The translations under genes were made by a program, and so were the position numbers. A stretch of DNA of 64,000 nt from Myxococcaceae bacterium. GTDB lineage: Bacteria > Myxococcota > Myxococcia > Myxococcales > Myxococcaceae. The notes under the pieces are model-generated. The model was given only the letters and a program-made list of their open reading frames with translations. It made no database searches and had not been told where the DNA came from. Below, piece after piece: positions 1 through 9,531 of the stretch (positions are counted from its first letter, which is position 1; the number at the start of each line of letters is the position of its first letter). The stretch is taken from contig JAEUJQ010000092.1 of NCBI GenBank assembly GCA_016793095.1, forward strand, positions 98,503 through 162,502, in the 5' to 3' direction.

Positions 1-1
1 G

Positions 2-1147
2 GGCGTGGGCGAGAGCGTGCGCAACAGCGGCGCCGAGGAGCTCGCCCTCGAGGTCAAGAAGGGCTCGCTGCAGCTCGGGTTGCCGTTCGGGAAGAAGCGC
101 ACCGTGCGGCCCGGTGACGGCGTGGCGCTGGTGGCCGAACAGGGCGGCGTCCTCTCGGTCGCGCGGGTGAAGAACGGGCTGGAGCTCTCCTCCACCGTCG
201 GCGACGTGGTGGTGATGACCGAGACGGGCGAACCGGTCACGGTGAAGGGCGGGCGATCGGCGGTGATCACGAAGGCCGGCGTCGAGCAGAAGGGCCCCGA
301 GCGGGAGGCGCTCGTGCTGCCGACGCGGCAGGGGCTCAGGCTGCTGCACCCGGGCGCCGAGCGGGTCGCGTTGACCTGGCCGGGAGCCGAGGACGCGGCC
401 TGGCGCGTTCAGCTCGGCACCGACGCCGCGCTCAGCAAGCCGCTCATCGACGGCGTCGTCCACCAGCCCTTCTTCAACACCCTCGCGCCGGCGCGCGGCG
501 CGCTCTTCTGGAGGGTGAGCCAGGGAGACACCGAGGTCGCGAAGGGCTCGGTCGTGTGCGGGCCCGAGAAGCAGAGCGATGAGCTCGGCGGCATCATGAA
601 CGAGGTCCCCGCGGGCCCCGAGAAGACCGTCATCTACTTCCAGGACAAGCCGCCAGCGCTCACGTTCACCTGGAAGAAGCCGGACAAGCCCGTGTCCGAG
701 TACCTGCTGAAGGTGTACCGGGCCGGCAACCTCGCCGCGCCGATCGCCGAGCGCCGCACGCCGGCCACCCAGGCGGAGCTGCCGCTCGGCTCGATCTCCG
801 AGGGCCAGTACCAGTGGGACGTCACCTGGCTCGACGCGGCGGGCACCCCGATCGGCACCGCTGGCAAGATGAACCAGCTCGAGCTGCAGTACGACAACGC
901 CGTGCGCGCGCTGTTGATCAAGGCCCCGAGGAACGGCGACCCGCCGGCCGCGAAGGTGGCGGTCTCGGGCATCGCGCCGATGGGGGTGAAGGTGAGCGCG
1001 AACGGCCAGCTGCTGACGCTCGACGCGAAGGCGCGCTTCTCGGGCCAGGTGACTCCGCTCTCGAGGGGTCGGGTGGCCTTCCGCTCCGTCTTCGAGGGCT
1101 CCGAGACGTACGTCGTGCGGTGGCTCGGCAAGGGTGGGAGCCGATGA
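2..1147 (+). CDS. FecR-like protein, 5' end outside window
   Basis: The frame is open to the window edge; the first possible start inside is a GTG at 5, giving at least 380 residues, but the true start is probably upstream. The first 110 residues look like the beta-rich FecR/KdpE-type repeat region found in myxobacterial envelope proteins (runs such as VRPGDGVALVAEQGG and GEPVTVKGGRSAVITKAG). The rest is beta-sandwich-like, with an LTWPGAEDAAWRVQL stretch resembling a fibronectin-like fold. No membrane segment is seen in the visible part. The TGA stop overlaps the ATG of the following kinase gene (ATGA), so the two are probably translated together and may form a sensor-kinase pair. The family assignment is inference from composition and pattern; the function is unknown. 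Confidence 0.6.
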   Translation, partial: GVGESVRNSGAEELALEVKKGSLQLGLPFGKKRTVRPGDGVALVAEQGGVLSVARVKNGLELSSTVGDVVVMTETGEPVTVKGGRSAVITKAGVEQKGPEREALVLPTRQGLRLLHPGAERVALTWPGAEDAAWRVQLGTDAALSKPLIDGVVHQPFFNTLAPARGALFWRVSQGDTEVAKGSVVCGPEKQSDELGGIMNEVPAGPEKTVIYFQDKPPALTFTWKKPDKPVSEYLLKVYRAGNLAAPIAERRTPATQAELPLGSISEGQYQWDVTWLDAAGTPIGTAGKMNQLELQYDNAVRALLIKAPRNGDPPAAKVAVSGIAPMGVKVSANGQLLTLDAKARFSGQVTPLSRGRVAFRSVFEGSETYVVRWLGKGGSR

Positions 1148-2883
1148 GCTCGCAGAGCCGGCCGCCCCCGGGGCCGGTGCCCATTCAGCGCTACGGGAAG
1201 TACTACCTCGTCAGCAAGCTCGCCGAGGGCGGCATGGCCGAGATCTTCCTCGCCAAGCAGGTCGGCGTGGAGGGCTTCGAGAAGAACGTCGTCGTCAAGC
1301 GCATGCTGGCGCACCTCTCGACGGTCGGTGACTTCGTCTCCATGTTCCTCGACGAAGCCAGGCTCGCCTCGCGGTTGGCGCACCCGAACGTCGTGCAGGT
1401 CCTCGACCTCGGCTTCGAGGAGGGCTGCTACTTCATCGCGATGGAGTACCTGGCCGGCGAGGACTTCTCGACCGTCATCCGTTCGGCCGCGAAGCAGCGC
1501 GCCTGGGTGCCGCTCAACATCGCCCTCAAGGTGCTCGCCGACGCGGCGACCGGTCTGCACTACGCCCACGAGTTCACTGACGCGAAGGGCCAGCCGCTCA
1601 ACGTCGTGCACCGTGACGTGTCGCCGTCGAACATCCTCGTCACCTACTCCGGCCAGGTGAAGGTGCTCGACTTCGGCATCGCCAAGGCCGAGTCGCGGGT
1701 CACCAACACCACCGCGGGCGTGGTGAAGGGCAAGTACCAGTACATGGCGCCCGAGCAGGCGCAGTCGCTGCCGATCGATCGCCGCGCCGACGTCTACTCG
1801 CTGGGCGTCTGCATGTACGAGGCGCTCTGCAACGCGCGGCCCTTCGCGAGAGACACCGACCTCGCGATCCTGAACGCGGTGCTGAAGAACGAATACCGCC
1901 CGGCGCGGCAGCTCCGCCCGGATCTGCCGGTCGAGCTCGAGCAGATCCTCGTGAAGGCGCTCGCGCGGGAGCCCGCCGATCGGTTCCAGTCGGCGGGCGA
2001 GTTCGCCGCGGCCCTCGAGAACTACCTCCGCGCGTCCACGTCGGTGACGAGCGGCACGGCCATCTCGCAGTACATGGCGAGCTTCTTCGGCCCCGAGCGG
2101 GTGGCGAGCCGCACGCGCATCGACTCGCTCGAGGACCTGAAGGCCCGGGGCGTGCTGGTGCCAGAGCTCGAGAAGTCTCCCTCCAACCCATCGGGCCCCT
2201 CGCTCGTGGTGCCCGGGCCGACGAGCGTCTCGCAGAACATCACCGTGACGGTGGAGGAGTCGACGCGGTCCATCGGCGCGCCGCGGTCCGTCACGGGCGA
2301 GACGGCCTTGCCGGGTCGGCCGCTCGGGACGATCGCCGCCGTCGTCGGAGCGCTGCTGATCGGCGCCGTGATCACGTTCATCGCGCTGAAGAGCCAGCAG
2401 CCACCGGTCAGCGACGTTCCCGTGTCGAACGTGCCGGTGCCCAACGCGCCCGTGCCCAACGTGCCGGTGCCGCCGCCGGAGCCGGTGGTGCCCGCTGTCG
2501 TGGTGGACGCGGGCGGGGTGGCTGAGCCGCTCGACGCCGGCGCGCCCGAGCCGGTGGACGCCGGGGCGCCCGACAAGGTGAAGCCCGCCGGGGCGAAGCC
2601 GGTGGTGTTGAGCACGCCCATCATCTCGCAGGTGATCCGCAAGAACGCGGGACCGGTGGTGAAGTGCTTCCAGGAGCACAAGAGCGAGCTGCCTGCCGCG
2701 AGCGGCAAGGTCGACGTCACCATCACCATCGAGCGGTCCGGGCGCGTGCGTGACGCGTCGAGCGCGATGTCGGCGACGCCCGTGGGCCAGTGCCTCGAGG
2801 GCCGCCTCAAGCAGATCAGGTTCCCGGCGCATGTGGACGAGTCGGTCACCGTCACCCTGCCCCTCAACTACAAGGTGCAGTAG
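1144..2883 (+). CDS. Transmembrane Ser/Thr protein kinase with AgmX/PglI-like C-terminal domain
   Basis: 579 residues. The N-terminal Hanks-type kinase domain (about 17-297) shows a Gly-rich loop LAEGGMAEIFLAK, a likely ATP lysine K52, helix-C glutamate E71, catalytic HRDVSPSN (D158), DFG (D176) and APE (202-204), so it looks active. A juxtamembrane linker of about 100 residues leads to one transmembrane helix (about 394-416). A Pro/Val/Ala-rich periplasmic spacer with VPVPNAPVPNVPVP repeats follows, then a C-terminal domain (about 490-579) with two conserved-looking cysteines (VVKCFQ and GQCLEG) resembling the AgmX/PglI C-terminal domain of myxobacterial gliding proteins. The ATG at 1144 overlaps the stop of the FecR-like gene. 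The kinase is expected to phosphorylate cytoplasmic targets in response to an envelope signal; the substrate is unknown. Confidence 0.9.
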   Translation: MSSQSRPPPGPVPIQRYGKYYLVSKLAEGGMAEIFLAKQVGVEGFEKNVVVKRMLAHLSTVGDFVSMFLDEARLASRLAHPNVVQVLDLGFEEGCYFIAMEYLAGEDFSTVIRSAAKQRAWVPLNIALKVLADAATGLHYAHEFTDAKGQPLNVVHRDVSPSNILVTYSGQVKVLDFGIAKAESRVTNTTAGVVKGKYQYMAPEQAQSLPIDRRADVYSLGVCMYEALCNARPFARDTDLAILNAVLKNEYRPARQLRPDLPVELEQILVKALAREPADRFQSAGEFAAALENYLRASTSVTSGTAISQYMASFFGPERVASRTRIDSLEDLKARGVLVPELEKSPSNPSGPSLVVPGPTSVSQNITVTVEESTRSIGAPRSVTGETALPGRPLGTIAAVVGALLIGAVITFIALKSQQPPVSDVPVSNVPVPNAPVPNVPVPPPEPVVPAVVVDAGGVAEPLDAGAPEPVDAGAPDKVKPAGAKPVVLSTPIISQVIRKNAGPVVKCFQEHKSELPAASGKVDVTITIERSGRVRDASSAMSATPVGQCLEGRLKQIRFPAHVDESVTVTLPLNYKVQ

Positions 2884-2927
2884 CGGCGCCGCCTTCGCCG
2901 TGAGCTTTCAGCCGCGCCGGAGCGCTC

Positions 2928-3998
2928 CTACTCGGACGCTTCGTAGAGCTCGCCGTGAAACCCGATGGCGCCCGGCGACAGCGAGAAGTGCCCCTCGGGC
3001 ATCAGGAAGAGCACACGCTTGCCGCCCGGCCCGACCCCCGCCCCGACGATGAAGTACTTCCGATCGAACTTCGCGCCGTCGATGGTGAGCAGGTCGTGCT
3101 CGAGCGCCCAGGTGCCCTCGTCGGTCTGGCCGGCGAAGGTGGTGCTCCCCAGGTTGGTGTTCGCGCTCGAGGTCTCGTACGCGGCCGCGTGGTTGCCGTC
3201 GAAGCGCCAGCGCACGCTGTACGCGACGGCGCTGAACGTGGTGGAGCCGGTGATCACATTCACGTACTGCGCGTGAGAGCCTGAGCCGGAGGTCCACGAG
3301 CCGACCAGCTCTGCCTCGTCCACGAGCGGCCGGCCGACCGGGCTGCCCTCGATCCCCTTCATCAACTCCTCCACCGCCGCCTGGGTGACGTCGAAGGAGC
3401 CCTTCGCCACCATCATCGCGCCCACAGAGTCGTCGAAGTACTCCTGCAGGAGGACGAAGGGCTCGAGCCGATCGTCCGCCTCGACGAGGTAGAGGCTCAC
3501 GAGCGACGGGTGCTGGGCGTTGGGCGCCTTGAGGGTCGCCGAGGTGAAGTGTGCGCGCGCGCCGTTCTGAACGAAGCGGCGCAGCGGCAGCACCTTCGCC
3601 GGCGCGTCGGGCCAGTCCCTGACGATGGCCTCGTTCCAGAGGTCGGTCAGCTTGCGGTGGGGGTCGTCCAGGCCGGGGACGGCGCCAAGGCGGATGACGT
3701 CCAGGGTGTGCCTCGCCGAGCCGTCCACCTTCTCGAAGCGCCAACGCCCTTCGGAGACCGGCGTGAACGCGGCTGGAATCGAGAGGGCGAACCCGCCGGC
3801 CACGCCCGGTGACCCGGTGGAGGACGGGGACGCGCCGCCGAGGCCCATCGTGTCCGTCGTGCCGGCGATCACTCCGAGGCCGACGAGCGCGACGGCCCCG
3901 GCGCCACACACCGCGCAGAGCCCTCCGACGCCGAGGAGCACCCACAGCAGGGTGCGCCGGGGCGGCACCGCTGGACCACCGGGCGGAGCGGGCGTCAC
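2928..3998 (-). CDS. Hypothetical membrane-anchored protein
   Basis: 356 residues from a GTG start that overlaps the stop of the XRE-cupin regulator gene by 4 nt (GTGA), which favours this start and translational coupling. A Pro/Arg-rich N-terminus precedes one strong hydrophobic helix (about residues 17-46), then a Gly/Ser linker and a soluble region, presumably periplasmic. The C-terminal 120 residues (motifs GSWTSGSGSHAQYVN, GTWALEHDLLTIDGAKF) look like a lipocalin-like or META-like beta-barrel in which a measured feature is compared with a default; this is only an impression. No enzymatic motif is recognised. Its 3' end is convergent with the kinase gene, 44 nt away. Confidence 0.65.
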   Translation of the reverse strand: MTPAPPGGPAVPPRRTLLWVLLGVGGLCAVCGAGAVALVGLGVIAGTTDTMGLGGASPSSTGSPGVAGGFALSIPAAFTPVSEGRWRFEKVDGSARHTLDVIRLGAVPGLDDPHRKLTDLWNEAIVRDWPDAPAKVLPLRRFVQNGARAHFTSATLKAPNAQHPSLVSLYLVEADDRLEPFVLLQEYFDDSVGAMMVAKGSFDVTQAAVEELMKGIEGSPVGRPLVDEAELVGSWTSGSGSHAQYVNVITGSTTFSAVAYSVRWRFDGNHAAAYETSSANTNLGSTTFAGQTDEGTWALEHDLLTIDGAKFDRKYFIVGAGVGPGGKRVLFLMPEGHFSLSPGAIGFHGELYEASE

Positions 3999-4612
3999 CC
4001 CACCTGCTCCGCGTAGGTCATCACGAGGTACAGCCGCGTCTCGCTGGTGCCGGTGTTGCGGTACGTGTGCGCCTTGTCGGCCTCGAAGAGGATCGCGTCA
4101 CCGGCCCCGAGCGAGTACGTGTCGCCGCCCACCACCAGCTCGAGCTGGCCCTTCGACACCACGAGGTTCTCGACGGTGCCCGGCGCGTGCGCCTCGGCCG
4201 ACTCCAGGCCCTTCGGCGCGAGCACCAGCTCGTAGAACTCGACCCGCCGCGGCTCGTCGTAGGGGAACAGCGCGCGCGACGAGAAGCTGCCGTCGTGCGA
4301 GAGCAGGCGCTTGGCGTCCTTCTCGCGCAGCACCTTCACCGGCGACTGCTGGGTGGTGCTGATGAGCGCCGAGAACGGCACGTCGACGGCGCGCGCGATC
4401 TTCCAGAGCACGTTGATGGTGGGCGCCGACTGGCCCAGCTCGACCTGACCGAGCATGGCGCGTGAGACGCCCGACGCCTGGGCGAGCTTCTCGAGCGACA
4501 GGCCGCGCTCGGTGCGCAGACGGCGGAGGTTCCGGCCCACGACCGGGGCGAGATCGGCGCTCGCTTCCTTCGGGGCGACTTCAGCGGGCTTCTTCGACCT
4601 CTTCGCAGCCAT
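3995..4612 (-). CDS. XRE-family transcriptional regulator with C-terminal cupin
   Basis: 205 residues. I chose the ATG at 4612 because GAGGAG lies 7-8 nt upstream; the frame extends further upstream but without a better signal. Residues about 25-80 form an XRE helix-turn-helix (GLSLEKLAQASGVSRAMLGQVE), and residues about 120-200 a small cupin (EAHAPGTVENLVV, GDAILFEADKAHTYRN), the layout of metabolite-sensing XRE-cupin regulators. It lies just downstream of the glyoxylate-shunt genes, separated from them by a terminator, and is likely to regulate them or a linked process; that link is inference from position. The stop overlaps the start of the following membrane-protein gene. Confidence 0.85.
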   Translation of the reverse strand: MAAKRSKKPAEVAPKEASADLAPVVGRNLRRLRTERGLSLEKLAQASGVSRAMLGQVELGQSAPTINVLWKIARAVDVPFSALISTTQQSPVKVLREKDAKRLLSHDGSFSSRALFPYDEPRRVEFYELVLAPKGLESAEAHAPGTVENLVVSKGQLELVVGGDTYSLGAGDAILFEADKAHTYRNTGTSETRLYLVMTYAEQVG

Positions 4613-4679
4613 GCAGCAGCTCCTCGCGCGGCGTCCGTTGCAGCGGAGGGATGACGCGATCGCCGCGAGGATGCAACCA

Positions 4680-4721
4680 CCAAAAAGAACGCGCCGTGGC
4701 CCACGAAGGAGCCACGACGCG
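4680..4721 (-). terminator. Rho-independent terminator after isocitrate lyase
   Basis: On the minus strand an 11-bp stem (4721-4711 pairing with 4700-4690, one mismatch, core CGCG.CGTGGC) with a 10-nt loop is followed by TTCTTTTT. It lies 40 nt after the aceA stop and before the regulator gene, so it should separate the shunt transcript from the regulator transcript. Confidence 0.75.
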
Positions 4722-4762
4722 TGCGCGCGCACGAGGGGGGAGGGATCAGGCGCGCGGCAAGC

Positions 4763-6040
<1,278 letters not shown>

Positions 6041-6087
6041 GGTGGGCTCCGTGGGTGAGGGTGGCGGTGTGAGAGACGAGAGCGGCG

Positions 6088-7599
<1,512 letters not shown>

Positions 7600-8295
7600 G
7601 CATCCTCCGGTGAATCAGTGAATGAGCGCTGCGAGAACCACGCGGGCCGACAACTCGATGAAAGTAGCCAGCAATCAGCACCATGACAAGGCGCGTCACG
7701 AGAAAATCTGTGGTTTTATTGTAAACCAGTGAAGTCAACGACGCGATGCAAGGTAAATCAGAGCGTTGACAGATTCACAGAGGCCCTGCCAGATTGTTGA
7801 CGCGTCTGTTAACAGCTGGGGACGTCCAGTAGCTGGGCTGATCAGCGGCAGAACCTGCTCGTCGTCAGCCATCAGAAGCAAGAAAGCGTCGTCGCCGGAA
7901 GCCATGACGCCGCGAGGAGAAGCTTCTCGACATCGCCGAGCCCGGAGACCGGTGAGCGTGTGGGCGCTCAGCGGCGCGGGGGGCGCTGTCGGGCGCTCCG
8001 CGACTGCGAGTCCTGCAATCTGTTGGTGGGAGCAACGACGCGCAGGGCTCGCGCGGGAACCTCGTCGTGGCGGTTCGCGCGGCAGCAGCCGTCCTGGAAA
8101 CCGCGAATGACGGTTGTCCTGCGAGTGGCCGAACAACCTGCTCGGCGCAGTGGTTCGACGATCCCGCAGCGACGGACTCGAGCTGTGAAGTGGGCGGCGA
8201 CGGCTGCGCACGTTCCCAGCTTCGGCTGGCCCGCTCGATGAAGGGCCGCTCGCGCGGTCGACGTCGGTGCTGCGCTCGAACAGCAGCAGTGACGT
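7600..8295. other. Intergenic stretch without a convincing gene
   Basis: About 700 bp between the aceB start and the end of the lipoprotein gene. Several short open frames exist on both strands, but their translations are Arg/Ala/Ser-rich and match nothing recognised. The first 200 bp (7600-7800) are clearly less GC-rich than the surroundings and probably hold the aceB promoter and operator. The rest (7800-8295) may be decayed coding sequence, but I cannot identify what it was. Confidence 0.6.
7712..7727 (-). promoter_or_regulatory. Candidate operator upstream of aceB
   Basis: A perfect 5-bp inverted repeat with a 6-bp spacer (GGTTT-N6-AAACC) in the AT-rich patch 113 nt upstream of the aceB start. 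On the minus strand a TTGACT hexamer (7739-7734) lies just before it. It could be bound by the linked XRE-cupin regulator; no binding consensus is known to me, so this is inference. Confidence 0.35.
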
Positions 8296-8679
8296 TCAGC
8301 CGGCGCTGCCGACCTCGCCCTTCCACGCCACCACGTTCACGGTCCACGACGCTTCAACCTCGCGCCCGTCGACCAGGAAGATCTTGAGGGTGATGGTGTG
8401 CCGACCAGCGCGCGGCAGCTGCCAGCGGGCCGAGTTGCCATTGCCCATGAGCGTGCCGCCGGTCACCGACCACTCGGGGGCGCGGACCGTCTCGGCGTCG
8501 TAGAGGGCCTCGAAGCTCTCGGTCGCGAACTCGACGAAGTCCCCGTTGCGCTCGCGCAGCAGGCCATGCACCGCAGCGACGTCGGTCACCGACGACGGCT
8601 GCATCAGGGCGTCACTGCCGCCACAGGCGACGGTGAAGAGCGAGGTGAGGAGGGCGACGAGGAGGATTCGGGCGTTCAT
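8296..8679 (-). CDS. Small putative lipoprotein
   Basis: 127 residues from the ATG at 8679. The start begins a typical lipoprotein signal (MNARILLVALLTSLF followed by TVACGGSD), with the cysteine at about 19; the -3 position is Thr rather than Leu, so the lipobox is imperfect. An in-frame ATG 33 nt upstream (8712) is possible but would give a poor signal peptide. The mature part is short, with beta-like pattern (WSVTGGTLMGNGNSARWQLPRAGRHTITLKIFL and a final WTVNVVAWKGEVG), reminiscent of a PKD/Ig-like fold. Function unknown; isolated between an empty stretch and a toxin-antitoxin pair. Confidence 0.65.
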   Translation of the reverse strand: MNARILLVALLTSLFTVACGGSDALMQPSSVTDVAAVHGLLRERNGDFVEFATESFEALYDAETVRAPEWSVTGGTLMGNGNSARWQLPRAGRHTITLKIFLVDGREVEASWTVNVVAWKGEVGSAG

Positions 8680-8736
8680 GGCTGCGGGAAGGACCCAGCA
8701 CCCCCGCGCCATGTGCAGGAAATCGTGTCCACCTCG

Positions 8737-9165
8737 TCAGCCAGCAGAACCCCATGGATTCACGATGCGAATGCCCAGTCCCGTAAAGTCGCTTTCGTTT
8801 CGGGTGACCAGCGCCAGGTGGTGCACCGACGCGACGGAGGCGAGGAGCGCATCGACGACAGGCAGCGGCCGGCCTTCGGCCTCGCGAGAGCCGTTCAGCT
8901 CGCCCCAGCGCCTCCACACCGCCAGATCGACGGACAGGATGCGCTCGCGAAAACGATCGACGATCTCCGCGTCGATGAAGGCGCGGAGCTTCGCGCGACG
9001 CGCGCCAACAGGGAGCTTGTGGAGGCCCTTCTCGAGCTCGCCGAGGACGATCTCGGACAGGAACATGGAAGCCTCGTCCTCTGACGCGAGCCACTCCACC
9101 ACGCGTGGGTTCGCGCGCTTCTTCATGAACTCGGAGACGACACAGGTGTCGAGCAGGAAGGTCAC
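8737..9165 (-). CDS. PIN-domain ribonuclease toxin, VapC-like
   Basis: 142 residues, a complete PIN domain. All acidic positions expected for metal-dependent RNase activity are visible: D6 (LLDTCVVSE), E43 (LGELEKG), D105 (PVVDALLASVA) and D126 (TRNESDFTGLG). Such toxins cleave RNA, often tRNA, when released from their antitoxin. The ATG overlaps the stop of the antitoxin gene by 4 nt (ATGA), the standard arrangement. The protein ends IRIVNPW, typical of the family. Confidence 0.9.
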   Translation of the reverse strand: MTFLLDTCVVSEFMKKRANPRVVEWLASEDEASMFLSEIVLGELEKGLHKLPVGARRAKLRAFIDAEIVDRFRERILSVDLAVWRRWGELNGSREAEGRPLPVVDALLASVASVHHLALVTRNESDFTGLGIRIVNPWGSAG

Positions 9166-9413
9166 AGGTCGACGGTCCGCCCGGTGTCACGGGAGCGCGT
9201 GAGCTCCAGCTCGAGGCCGGCGACCGGGCTCTTCTTGAGGAGCTCGGCGAGCGGCTTTCGCTTCTTGCGCTGCGTGAGCGCGTCGAAGTCGGCGGCGGAC
9301 ATCACCACGAGGGCAGGCTTCCCCCGCACGGTGACCCGTTGGGGTCCGTCACGTTCGGCCCTCCTCGCGAGCTCGCTGAAGCGTGCCTTCGCGTCCTGCA
9401 GTGCCCAGGTCAT
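9162..9413 (-). CDS. Phd/YefM-type antitoxin
   Basis: 83 residues. The ATG at 9413 has AAGGAG about 7 nt upstream; a longer open frame upstream is ignored because the Phd fold begins exactly here (MTWALQDAKARFSELARRA, then QRVTVRGKPALVVMSAADFDAL). The N-terminal Phd/YefM fold binds DNA and autoregulates; the C-terminal tail (KPLAELLKKSPVAGLELELTR) should wrap the toxin. It is translated before and overlaps the VapC-like toxin gene. Confidence 0.88.
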   Translation of the reverse strand: MTWALQDAKARFSELARRAERDGPQRVTVRGKPALVVMSAADFDALTQRKKRKPLAELLKKSPVAGLELELTRSRDTGRTVDL

Positions 9414-9436
9414 CTGGTCTCCTTCCCAGCGGCTGT

Positions 9437-9455
9437 ACTGGTCAGACAGACTAGT
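9437..9455. promoter_or_regulatory. Candidate operator of the toxin-antitoxin operon
   Basis: Inverted repeat ACTGGTC-AGACA-GACTAGT (7-bp arms, one mismatch) 24 nt upstream of the antitoxin ATG, where Phd-type antitoxins normally bind to repress their own operon. It lies in the divergent gap to the helicase gene. Confidence 0.5.
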
Positions 9456-9531
9456 TGAAGCCACCGCCCGCCAGAAGCCCGTGCCGAACGTGCTCGCGCC
9501 GCCCTGCCCCGGCAGGTAGACCCACCCGCCG

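Noticed and set aside
634..2832. Long open frame on the minus strand opposite the kinase gene
   Set aside because: Its translation is His/Arg/Gly-rich low-information sequence produced by GC-rich codon bias; the plus strand carries an intact kinase.
7735..8211. 158-codon minus-strand open frame in the 7600-8295 gap
   Set aside because: The first two thirds are Arg/Pro/Ser-rich and match nothing; only a short C-terminal stretch looks protein-like, with no start signal. Not enough to call a gene.
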